From Siphlonurus alternatus (taxonomy: Eukaryota > Arthropoda > Insecta > Ephemeroptera > Siphlonuridae), in assembly GCA_949825025.1 (NCBI GenBank), contig OX463785.1, positions 9,239,971 to 9,303,970 of the forward strand: a stretch of DNA of 64,000 bases, given 5' to 3'. Shown piece after piece: positions 47,869 through 58,862 of the stretch. The translations under genes and the position numbers were made by a program. Position 1 is the first letter of the stretch. Every line of letters begins with the position of its first letter. The notes under the pieces are model-generated. The model saw only the letters and a program-made list of their open reading frames with translations, did not search any database and was not told where the DNA came from.

Positions 47869-49764
47869 TTAATAAATATTTTTTCCATAAGCTTTTTTAA
47901 TCATATCTGAAGCTTTTTCCCCAATCATATAACAAGCAGCCATTATATGTGCCGCTTGTACGCGAGGCATTATACTGGCATCTACCACCCTTAACCCTTG
48001 CAAACCATACACCCTTAGCTCATGGTCTACTACTGCCATAGGGTCATTACCAGGCCCCATCTTGGCTGTACCACACTGATGATTTAGTGACGTAGTCAGC
48101 TGTCTGATTGTACATTTCCAGTACTCATCAGAACCAAATTGCAAATGTTTACATGCAGGTATTGCAACAGTATGCAGTGTGCTATTGTACCGTTGGAATG
48201 CTCTTGTTTTACTTAATTCAACTGCATATTTAATGCCCTCAACAATGACATTCAAGTCGTGTTCATTTTCAAAATAATTAGCATACATTAAAGGCCAACT
48301 TAAAGGATTTTTATTTTTTAATTTTACCCATCCGTGACTTTGTGGTTTTAAAATCATTGGCCAAATAGTCCAACCATCTTTACTATTAGCAGAAGAAAAA
48401 GTTTGACGGTAAAGTTCATCCGTAACACCTATTCCTTTACTAACAACTCTTCCATCATCAACTCCTAAATGTCCCGAAGCAAAAATAAATTCAATATCTG
48501 GGTAATCTTTCGGAGTAGTTGCAATTTTGGTACGTATATATCCCAATCCTTCTACTGCCCCAGGAATCGTATATATTCCTTTTCCATAGTTTACATAATC
48601 AGAAAAATGTTTTAAATCAGCAAGAACACGTTCCTCTACGATACCTACTGTATCGTTAACTAAAAATATTAACCCACTCATTGTAATGTGGTCTTGTAAG
48701 TTTTTACCTACCCCAGGTAAATTTTGAAAAACAGGTATATTATGTGATTCTAGATGTTCTTTAGGACCAATACCTGATAACATTAATAACTGAGGTGAGT
48801 TAATTGCACCTGCAGATAGTATAACTTATTTTCTAGCTCGAACAGACCACCGCTTCCCAAATCGCTGGAACTCAACCCCATATGCCCCTCTAGTTGTTGG
48901 ATTTATTAATATTTTCGTTACCTGAGCTGATTTTGCTATGTGCATGTTAGGACGGTTTCTAATTGGTCTTAAGAAAGCCTTACTTGCACTGCATCTTGAA
49001 CCATTACGCATGGTTACTTTTAGGGGCGTGAAACCTAATAGTTCCCCAGAATTATAATCATCAAGTAAAGGGTTACCTGTTTCAGGAGCACTATCAAGAA
49101 ATGACTTTAGTAATGGTGTATTGTAAGGGACTCTTTCTACACTTAAGTAACCTCCTGTTGAGTGAAAAGCTGTATTTTCAAAATCACCCTTTGCATTTTC
49201 AGATTTTAAGAAATAATTAAATATATCATTCCAACCCCAACCTGGATTACCCATATCTCTCCATCCATCATAATCTTTAGGGTGACCTCTTGTATAAATC
49301 ATATAGTTAATTGCACTAGTACCCCCCATACCTTTACCCCTAGGCCATTGACATCTATTATTATTCAGACCTAAGCAATAAGCATTAGACTGTGGCTGGG
49401 CCCTGTATCCCCAGTTAAAATCAGTATGCTGTAAATGTTGAGTCAGTAATGGGATGTCAGCTACCAACACTTCTTCTCTTCCAGCTTCAAGAAGCAAAAC
49501 CTTCCAATTTGGTACTTCAGTCAGCCGATTGGTGACGGTAGCTCCACCAGGTCCGGCACCGACAACAATGAAGTCATATTCCGCGTATAGTTCATTGTTT
49601 GGAATGTTGTACGGCAAGCCTTCGGGGTCCAGTGACAGCTGTTGATAATGTTCTACGGTGTATTTTAAAAAACTAGAATGATGCTCTGACACTATTGTAC
49701 GGATATTAGGTATGAGTAACAATAAAAAATATGCTGTAATTTTCCATCGATCTGGGATTGCCAT
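47869..49764 (-). pseudogene. GMC oxidoreductase 2, full frame with one in-frame TAA
   Basis: 631 codons run from the ATG at 49764 (acceptor tttcag touches it) to the stop at 47869. They are intact except for TAA at 48826-48828 (codon 313), inside ARK-stop-VILSAGAIN, where the paralogue at 53509 has Glu. A single G-to-T change of GAA would create it. Both halves keep family features: signal peptide (ITAYFLLLLIPNI), GAGPGGATVTNRL, GKGMGGTSAINYMIYTRG, SPQLLMLSGIGP, and the catalytic His pair in HQCGTAKMG (about 562) and AAHIMAA (about 606). No frameshift or other stop exists, so the change is very recent, polymorphic, read through, or an assembly error. Closest relative here is GMC3. A likely 5' exon ends at 49858 (ATG/gtgagt), giving a 93-base intron. 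Confidence 0.85.
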
Positions 49765-50318
49765 CTGAAACAATATTAAGGATGAATCTCAGTAGGTTGA
49801 GATCTTGCAATCGTACCGCCTGAATATAACAAGACTTGCAGGGGACTTCGAACTCACCATCACTAGGTAGTGTACAAATTTTGAAGCGAATCTGTCTTAT
49901 CAGTTTTGTGAAAACTGAGGTACAAGTTTAACATAGGCCTTATGGACGAAAACCGGAAACGAAGCTGTTGTAAGAAAACTGCAAGACTGAATTTGCTCAA
50001 ACCATAAGCAATTAAGTTTTAGAACATTCTCGATTTTTTAAAATTTATTTCATTCGATTCGTTTGCAGGGAAATATTCTTTGACTCCAGCAGTAACTGAA
50101 GTGAGATTCATCGTTAAACAAATTTATAAATTTATCACTTTCTAAAAATCATTCTAAAAAGGACTCACTATTGTTATTCTTTTCCATAACTTTAATGAAC
50201 ATGGTAATAATGAAAAAATGAGAAAATTTCGAACACATTACTATCGGAATCAAAAAGGTGTGCCCCTCTCCTTATGAGAGTTATGTGCTGTTCAGGTGCA
50301 CACCTTTTTGGTGCTGAT

Positions 50319-50449
50319 AGGTCTGTTCTTAAATACTAAATACACAATAAAAAAGAATCGATTATTTGTGATGAACCTTCTGTACATTGAACATAGGGTT
50401 CATTACAAATAATTGCTTCTAATTCTGATTGTGCATTTACGAACATACT
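50319..50449. mobile_element. MITE with AGGTCTGTTCTTAAAT ends
   Basis: AGGTCTGTTCTTAAATAC to GTGCATTTACGAACATACTT. The inner arms GATTATTTGTGATGAACC and GGTTCATTACAAATAATTG pair. Immediately left is a separate hairpin with GGTGTGCCCCTC and GGTGCACACC. Confidence 0.65.
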
Positions 50450-50481
50450 TAATATATATGACACCAACCGGATTTTATTTT

Positions 50482-50959
50482 AATTTGAATTTGGTTGCTG
50501 TATGCCATTATTTTTGTAGCTCAATCATAAGAGGAGGTTGAGAAATGCACCTATGATTTTTATGCGATTTTTTAGTACTGCATTATATATGGAGATGATA
50601 AGAGGTCACGTGACCTGGAGGCGCCTGCCGCAACGCCTATGACGTCATTACATTCCTTGGTTTATCTTTATAACACATGTAAACATCAATTATTGCATTG
50701 TTGCTTGTTTATTAAAAATTAGTATTTGTTTCCATATAGCAACGTGTTTATTTACAAGCATTATATAGTTGAACCAAAGAATTTAATGACGTCATAGGCG
50801 TTGTGGACAAAGCCTCCAGGTCACGTGACCTCTTTTCATCCCTATTTTAGGTATGATGCAGTACGAGAAAAAAAATCGCATGAAATTCACAGGTGTATTT
50901 TTCAACCTCTTTCAATTGAGCTACTAAAAAAATGGTATGTAGCAACCTAATTCAAATTT
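50482..50959. mobile_element. Large fold-back MITE with CACGTG and TGACGTCA sites
   Basis: AATTTGAATTTGGTTGCTG to the complement ending CAACCTAATTCAAATT, about 478 bases. Each arm contains GGTCACGTGACCT (E-box palindrome) and ATGACGTCAT (CRE palindrome). A loop of about 110 bases is unpaired. Confidence 0.7.
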
Positions 50960-51066
50960 ATTACCAAAGTTAAAAACGGATTTGAAACCTAATTTATTGC
51001 ATTAAAAATTATATTAATAAATGTATGTTTATGTAGAGAAAGTAATATGAAACCTCTAAGCCTTGT

Positions 51067-51434
51067 TAAGGTACAAATAATACGAATAAGCAGTTCGACG
51101 TATTTTTCTTTGATGTGCATGTAAACCTTGGCAAATACAGAAAAATTGTGAAAATTTTTTTAGAGATATATTTTAGTGCATAGAAGCCATACAAAATATT
51201 CCAAAACAATTTAACGAGACTTTTTTTACTTGTTTTTTTAATTTCCAGTACAAGGCTTTTCCAGGAAGAGGAAAAGTAAAAACTCGATAAAAAAAATCGG
51301 GTCGTTAAATTACTGTGCAATTTTATGTATGGCTGCCTATAAAAAAAATTGTTATGAATTTACCAACGTTTACATGTGTTTACGTTTACAAAGGGGACTA
51401 TATCGAACAGCTGATTCGTATTATAACTACCTTA
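51067..51434. mobile_element. Degenerate TTAA fold-back MITE
   Basis: TTAAGGTACAAATAATACGA on the left pairs with TCGTATTATAACTACCTTAA on the right. CAGTTCGACGTA and TATCGAACAGCTG continue the pairing. Its termini match those of the element at 12189. Confidence 0.6.
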
Positions 51435-51483
51435 AAATAGAAAAAGTGGATGAATAAAGACAATTTAATTTGGTTTAGAATTG

Positions 51484-51590
51484 AGCATCGACCTCAGTCT
51501 TTTTCTTTTTTTATTTTGGCAAAAATTAATAGAGGAATCAATGTTATGCCATTTGTGTTTATTCCTGCAGTAAATTTTTATAGGTTCATA
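51484..51590. repeat. Remnant of a core-sharing MITE
   Basis: GAGCATCGACCTCAG and TTAATAGAGGAATCAA followed closely by TTTATTCCTGCAGTAAATTT. The central hairpin is deleted. Confidence 0.4.
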
Positions 51591-52540
51591 GTTAAATGCA
51601 ATCTAGCTCTGTTGTAAACAGTTATAAATATATTTCAAATTAAATTATTGTTTTCCCCAAGCCGCTATAAAATAAAGAAAAAAACTAATTCATTTAAATA
51701 AACATGCATTTTTACTCACGATTATATCTTAAAAACATTTTATTATTAATATTACAACATATCTAATATTATTTACATATGCATTACATATTACGTAAGG
51801 CTTGCCACAAATAAGAGAAACGGTACTCTCCTCGCGTGTATGACCTGTGTGTTTGCAGAGTGGCTCTTTGCGTACCGAGCTTTATATGTTACCTGATCAC
51901 CTGACTACAGTACCCTCTTGTTTAAAATTAACTGAAGATTTATTATCATTTACCGCTATATATACATCTAAATTCAATGAGGAAAATGCAATAAAATTGC
52001 TTGTACTTGCAAACTCGTTTTTGAAATGTGTCCTTGTTTCGATATTTGACAGTTATTTGGACTTACTTTATTAATATATTTTTTATGTTCCTATATTTGA
52101 ACAATTTTAAATAATTTGAGTGGAATGTAATATTTAATAATAAATAAATTTAATATTATGATTTTGAAGATATTGTATTTTTATTGCTCTCTTTTGTAAT
52201 TATAAATATCTTTGCTGTAACTTTTAAAATTAAAAAAAATATATGTTTATAATATACGCGTATAACATATAATAATATCACCTACATGATGACTAAACGA
52301 TGGTGTCTATTTAAAATATATAAAACCGATGTGCGAAGCATCGCACATGTATTATAGTTACAGATGATTGAGCTTTAACTTTAATTTGATAATTATTTTG
52401 AATTCTTCATCAAGAATTACTATTTTTTAATAACATAAATCACGTGTGTTTTTCATTTTATGGTAATGAAACAGTCAAAAAATTTAATGTCACACAAATT
52501 TAGACCAAACTTTGTAATATATTGTATATGAGGCTGTTAC

Positions 52541-52722
52541 GATCAAACTAGCTTATATCCATGCCCAACTGGAATTGAATTATTTTTGAGCCTCAGCTAC
52601 ATCAACAATAATGTTTTCAGATCACATTCGAACTTAGATTTTTGAAAGTTAATTGTCCCAAATCCAGGTTCAAAAATTCAATTCCAGTTGGGCTTGGATA
52701 TAATTATAAGCTAGTTCGATTT
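52541..52722. mobile_element. Fold-back MITE, about 182 bp
   Basis: GATCAAACTAGCTTATATCC against AAGCTAGTTCGAT, with CCCAACTGGAATTGAAT against ATTCAATTCCAGTTGGG. Confidence 0.7.
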
Positions 52723-53508
52723 TAATGCATGGACTCGTATAAATAAATACGTAAATTTAACAATAAAAAAAATTAGTATTTCAAACGAAAAATTAAAATG
52801 CATCATAAATTTTTCCTCAATCATGATGGATTCCTACGTAAAAGTGCTCATTCTTATTATTATAATGAATTTTTCTGCTCCTAGTCTAAATATTTCATAA
52901 ACTGCTAAATAGCAATATTTTACAAAAATGTTTTTATTAAAAAAGATTTATTTGGATAAAGATTCATTATAAAATGTATGTACAGACAATAAAAAATTAT
53001 TGGATGTATTAGGAGACTCGATATTTATTATACATTCTCGTCACTATAGCTGCTCATTAAATACTTTAAATAGTCTCCATATACATAAGTTAACACTATC
53101 ATTTAAATATATTTGAGATTTCGCCACACAAGAAATTACAATTACAATATGAGCTTGTAAATAAATATAAACATACATAAATTATCGATACACCTAAAAT
53201 AGTAATTGGCACTAGATATTAACTTTTATTTTAATGAGGATATAATATTTTCACAAAAGACATACAAAACAATTTTTTTATTAATTCATTCTTTCAATCA
53301 ACACAAGATTATTGACTATTTTGCACTTGAACTTTGAAATTTTTAATAAAAATATCCCTGCGTTAATGTTACATTAAATTACCTTATAAACAGATAAAAA
53401 AATTAATGTTAAAATGTTTTAAAATTTTAATCAATATTTTTTAAGAACCCTTGATAATGAGATAGCCTAAGTTTCAAATAAATCCAATAAAATTGTTTTG
53501 AATTAATT

Positions 53509-55386
53509 CTATTTAAATTTTCCATGGGTTTGTTTAATCATATCAGAAGCTTTTTCTCCTATCATATAAGACGTTCCCATTGTATGTGCCGCTGGTATGC
53601 GAGGTATTATACTTGCATCCGCTACCCTCAACCCTTTTACCCCATACACCCTTAATTCATGGTCCACTACTGCCATAGGGTCATTACCAGGCCCCATCTT
53701 GGCTGTACCACATTGATGGTGTAGTGTAGTAGTCAGCTGTCTGACTGTACATTTCCAGTACTCATCTGAACCGAAATCAAGCTCCTTACATGCAGGTAGA
53801 GGAATCGTATGTAAAGTACTGTTATATCTCTGAAAAGCTTCAGTTTTACTTAATTCTACTGCGTATTTAATACCTTCTACTACAACATTTAAATCATGTT
53901 CATCATCAAAATAATTTCCATACATAATTGGAAAGCTTAATGGGTTTTTATTTTTAAGTCTAATGGAACCTCTACTCTCTGGTTGTAATAACATAGGCCA
54001 AATTGTCCACGCATCTTTGCTATTAGTAGGTGCAAATACTTCATTATAAATCTCATCTGTTACACCTATACTTGTTCTGACGGATCTACCGTCATCAGAA
54101 CCTAAATGTCCTGCTGCGAAAATTAATTCCATATCGGGATAATCTTTAGGGGTCTTTGCAATACTTGTACGAATATATCCTAAACCTTCTACTCCACCTG
54201 CAATAGTTAATAGACCAGTCCCATTATTAACGTAATCAGAAATGGGCTTTAGATTATCAATCAAACGTGTCTCTACTATACCTACTGTATCGTTAACTAA
54301 GAATGTTAACCCACACATGGCTACGTGCTCTTGCAAATTACTTCCTACTCCTGGTAAATCTTGTACAATAGGTATGTTATGCGAGTCTAAATGTTCCTTA
54401 GGACCAATTCCTGATAACATTAATAGCTGAGGTGTATTAATTGCACCAGCAGATAAGATTACCTCCTTTCTAGCTCGCACTGACCATCTTTTACCATTTC
54501 TATGGAATTCAACACCGTAAACTTTTCGAGTTTCAGGATTAACTAATATTTTTGTTACTTGAGCATTTTTGGCAATATGTAAATTTGACCTATTTCTAAC
54601 TGGACGTAAAAATGCTTTACTAGCACTACATCTAGAACCCCTTCTCATAGTTGCTTGTAATAATGAAAATCCTAATAATTCACCTGAGTTGTAATCAATT
54701 ACTGAATTACCTTTTTCAATACCAGCATCTATAAAACATTTTGATAATTTTGTATTATAAGGTAAATTTTCAATATCTAAATAACCACCGGAAGAATGAT
54801 ATGGTGAATTTGCTAATTCACCCTTTGCATTTTCAGATTTCAAAAAATATCGATAAACATCTTCCCATCCCCAACCTGGATTACCCATATCCCTCCATCC
54901 ATCAAAATCTTTAGGATGACCTCGTGTATAAATCATATAATTTATTATACTTGTCCCTCCCATTCCTTTACCTCGAGGCCATGAACATCTCTTATCTTTA
55001 AATCCTAAACATGCTCCTTCTTGTTGCTGTGCTCTATACATCCAATTATAATCAGTATGCTGGAAATGAGCTGTAAATATGGGTATATCAGAAATTATAA
55101 CTTCTTCTCTACCGGCTTCCAACAACAGTACGTTCCAATTGGGAACTTCTGTGAGACGGTTTGCTACAGTGGCACCACCAGGACCGGCACCAACAACGAT
55201 GAAGTCGTACTCGGCTCGAAGTTTTCGGGTCGGTACGTCGTATGGGAGGCCCTCGGGGTTTTGCATGAGCTGTCGGTAATTCAGGAGAGAGGATTCCAGT
55301 TGAGTCCCAGTTATTAAGAAGGCCGTGCTGAGCGAGATCAGGAGAGATGAGACTGCCAGTATTGTCAGTACCATTTTGCCTCCCAT
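53509..55386 (-). CDS. GMC oxidoreductase 3 (glucose-dehydrogenase-like, secreted)
   Basis: An intact single frame of 625 residues. The ATG at 55386 directly follows a pyrimidine tract and cag, the same acceptor-ATG junction as the other two copies. Signal peptide MVLTILAVSSLLISLSTAF. FAD motif GAGPGGATVANRL, then LLLEAG. GMC signatures GKGMGGTSIINYMIYTRG and GAINTPQLLMLSGIGP. Catalytic His in HQCGTAKMGP (about 557) and second His in AAHTMGTSYM (about 601). It is closer to GMC2 than to GMC1, judging by long identical stretches in the C-terminal domain (HQCGTAKMGPGNDPMAVVDH in both). The first 250 bases are GC-rich and the rest AT-rich. Substrate unknown. A candidate 5' donor (gtaagta) lies at about 56247, which is uncertain. 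Confidence 0.94.
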   Translation of the reverse strand: MGGKMVLTILAVSSLLISLSTAFLITGTQLESSLLNYRQLMQNPEGLPYDVPTRKLRAEYDFIVVGAGPGGATVANRLTEVPNWNVLLLEAGREEVIISDIPIFTAHFQHTDYNWMYRAQQQEGACLGFKDKRCSWPRGKGMGGTSIINYMIYTRGHPKDFDGWRDMGNPGWGWEDVYRYFLKSENAKGELANSPYHSSGGYLDIENLPYNTKLSKCFIDAGIEKGNSVIDYNSGELLGFSLLQATMRRGSRCSASKAFLRPVRNRSNLHIAKNAQVTKILVNPETRKVYGVEFHRNGKRWSVRARKEVILSAGAINTPQLLMLSGIGPKEHLDSHNIPIVQDLPGVGSNLQEHVAMCGLTFLVNDTVGIVETRLIDNLKPISDYVNNGTGLLTIAGGVEGLGYIRTSIAKTPKDYPDMELIFAAGHLGSDDGRSVRTSIGVTDEIYNEVFAPTNSKDAWTIWPMLLQPESRGSIRLKNKNPLSFPIMYGNYFDDEHDLNVVVEGIKYAVELSKTEAFQRYNSTLHTIPLPACKELDFGSDEYWKCTVRQLTTTLHHQCGTAKMGPGNDPMAVVDHELRVYGVKGLRVADASIIPRIPAAHTMGTSYMIGEKASDMIKQTHGKFK

Positions 55387-56552
55387 CTGAAAAAAAAGAA
55401 ATGATTTACTGTTTTGTACTGATTTTGATTTGTTTCATGAAATATAACTTATTATTTTTTTATTAAATAATTTTTTTAATTATTTGTTTTATTTTTAAAA
55501 ATTATGTATTTTTTAGTTATTATAATACAAATGTACTATATCTATTACATAAGTCATAATTTAAAAATAATAAAATAAAGTCACGTATTACAAATAAATA
55601 TATATTATAGTAATATTAGTAATGTATAATTATAATGTAGTATCTACCTCAAAATTATGACCGTTGAAGTTAAATTGGCTTGTATTCATACGAGTTTGTT
55701 ATAATGGCAATTTACTGTTATTAATTTTGAATGCTTTTGTCAAATAGCAGAATGTGCTTTTAGTATGCTAACATTGAAAACAAAAATAAATAAATAAATA
55801 AAAAGTTTAAAAAAAAAATCAGTGCATATTAATCTCCATCAAATGGAGTTAAATTAAATATTTAATTAATAATTAACAAATAATTGTGGTGACAAATTCT
55901 TTCATAACAGTATGCGGACTACATGTCTTATAATTAATATATTGAATATTGATAAAATATTAACGATTGTCAATTAACTTGTAACTTTACGAGTATTAAA
56001 GTTATTATTGTGTCATCAGCAACTTTTTAATCGTCATTAACTGCTATTTTGCGGTCAGTGCTTCAACTAAACAGTTAACATTTGAGTAGCATGTCTCGCA
56101 CATTCAGTGATTGTTCAATTTGTCTGTATTTGTTAATATTTAAAACTATTTTCACTTATTATCATTATAGTTTAAGAGCTAGGCACTTCAGCTATAAATA
56201 ACACTTTTTTTAATAATTTAATTACAAGGTTGCTTATTTATACTTACAGCTCAATCGTAACCAAAATTGTCGGTTTGTGATTTAAAATTTTAATATGACC
56301 TCTGTTTTGTTTGCAACTGACGATATAAAAAAAAATAGAAGTTAATAATTTTAGCATTTTTAGCTTTTCAATTATGCCATTGACTAACTCAAATCATGTT
56401 GCCTCTTAATAGCCCTGAGGCACGTATTTTTTATGTGCTGTCTTTAAATTTTAAATATATAGTATATATAATTTCACACTTGGTTCCAACAATGAGTATA
56501 ATGAAATTCAAACTTTAGGGGAAAATAAAATACCTCAATGCATTAAATATAA

Positions 56553-56731
56553 TGGGGGACATTCACAAAGCACTTTAACCCCCAATTTAGCCCCGATTTT
56601 TAACCCTGGTGCTAAACATATGGTGCTACTATGAGCTTAACATGGTTAGCCCCTGGTTTAGTACCATGTTTAGCACCAGGGTTAAAAATCGGGGCTAAAG
56701 TGGGGGTTAAAGTGCTTTGTGAATGTCCCCC
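56553..56731. mobile_element. Fold-back MITE, about 179 bp
   Basis: GGGGACATTCACAAAGCACT to the complement ending TTTGTGAATGTCCCCC, with AACCCTGGTGCTAAACAT paired inside. The terminal word ATTCACAAAG is shared with 62665. Confidence 0.85.
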
Positions 56732-58664
56732 AATATATATATTATAAATTATTAAATGGGGAATTCTCCTACATTTATTTTAATTTTTTTTCAGATGCTC
56801 TATGCCTTGAAACTAAATGTCCTAAAACAAAAAAGTTTCAATTTTCAAAATTGGAGGCATGGGGATTTTTTAAAAATCTTCCTCCTTTTGAATTTAGCGA
56901 CAAAACGTGACGTAGAAAATGCCTAGCAGGCGAAATTTTCCGACAATAAATTTATATTTTCGATTATCACTCTTAAAGTAAACTGATATTAGAGAAAAAA
57001 CTATTGATACTAGGGTATAAAAACCTGCTGATTTCGATCGTGTTACTAAAATTTATAGCCAATGACTCCTTGACGCTCAAACTATGATATCAGTCAGTTG
57101 TTGTGTGTTAACTAGGGAGTTTCTACGTCACAATTTTCAGGTTTGCGCGCGGGTTGCATACTTTGCCCCTACTCTAATAATCCCTTCAGAGTCCCCAAAT
57201 TTGAGTTAAAAAAGTTGAAACTTAAGTCAAACTTATTGTTAATATGTACCCTATCATAATATAGTAGTTAAATTAAAATTTGAGTTGTAAGAGAATTCCC
57301 CATTCTAGGATATATTAGCTACATCCCAAAGACAATGGGAACAATTTTATTAATTATATTGCTTTTTAAATTTGTAACGTTTAATAGCACTATATTTCAC
57401 ATTATTTCCTTTAAAAAGCTTACATAATTTATAATAGTTTAAGTGCAATTAATTCTAAATATACAAGGTAGTTCAGGGAAAGTATAAAAAAACAATGATA
57501 TATTTTTTCGGATGATATTTAAAACTGGATTAATGTTGACTATCGATAAACGTAGTACTAACGAGGTTTCTTGAACAAGAATTGAAAATAGATCAAAAAG
57601 TGCGTGACTTAATGTAGTCGACCTTCACACAACCTTGCGTTCATGATGACCTTATTTTTAAGTATATAAAAGTATATATTAATTAAACGCATATTTTAAA
57701 ATTGTCTACCGTGAATGATTTAAATACTGTTAGAAATCTTGACTATCATACATGATTCAAAATAAAGTTGTTTTTTTATTATTTTTGCTGCATTATTTCT
57801 CTCTTTATTCTCTTTTTTTTTAATGTTACAGTGTACTGAAGTCTGTTTTTAAAAGCAATTTAAATATTTCTCGTTTTAACGATGATTCAATAATCAATGC
57901 AATTCTTTTATTCAACTGTATTACGTAAATTAAATCAATTATATTTTAGCAAATTAAAATTTAATTTAAAAAAATACCGTAAAAGAGAGCAATAAATGAA
58001 AGTAATTAATTTGAAAAATAACTGTTTCTGAGAATGAGAATAAAATTATACACAGTTTCAAAAACTTTATTTTGTTTTCGTTATTTTTAAAGAGAATTTT
58101 CAATTTATGCGCGGTTTTTGTTTATCATCACAAAAATAGTGTCGTATACACAAAACTGTAATTGAAAAATAATCAAGTCTTCAATATATAAAAAATGTAT
58201 TTAGTACGATTGATTATTTAAAAAAATTGTACTAAAGCATTTTTAAAACTTTACAATCTTCATGCCATGCAGAGATCTCTTAATTATATATTTAATTCTA
58301 ACAGAAGATTTAAAAGTACTGTACTTAGGTCCATAAAAGTACTTAGACCTTGTAATATATATATTCTAAATCAGGAGCTCTAAGTATGTTTGGTGTTTTG
58401 AATAATTAAAAAAAACGTGGACGTGACAGTCCTGTTAAACTGAGCCACGCCCCTTTTTGTATCTGTACGTTGCAGAATTTTATAATTATGTGAAGTTACT
58501 CCCTGACTGAAAACCAGTTTTGCAAATAATCTTCTTATAATAAATGACATCTCTTATGCCTACATGCCACAACAGTTATACGGAAGTCTTATTTACGAGA
58601 CACATGACATAACCAAATGTATCAATATCATCAAACAATTTTTATATAAGTTCATTGAACTGCA

Positions 58665-58862
58665 TTAAGGCGGATTCACATGTCGATTTTTATCATGCGA
58701 CGCGACACGAATAATGCGCACTTGCTGTGACACCCATTGGCGGCCATATTTGGGGATTAAAAAAAAGAGTAACACGATTTCGCTGCCGCAACCTGGCGAA
58801 TTCGCTCGCCGCATAGGATTTAACAGCTTGTGTGACAAAATTGCGTCGCATCGCAGCTATAA
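58665..58862. mobile_element. Truncated TTAA-type MITE
   Basis: TTAAGGCGGATTCACATG opens it. The body (CACTTGCTGTGACACCCATT, CCGCAACCTGGCGAATTCGC) matches the interrupted copy at 18192. The right terminal repeat is missing. The two opposite-strand open frames here lie inside it. Confidence 0.65.

Larger units (their letters stand above)
49765..53508. other. Spacer GMC2-GMC3
   Basis: 3.7 kb of AT-rich DNA with MITEs at 50319, 50482, 51067, about 51484 and 52541, and a small hairpin at about 50255-50312. No further gene is recognised. Confidence 0.55.
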
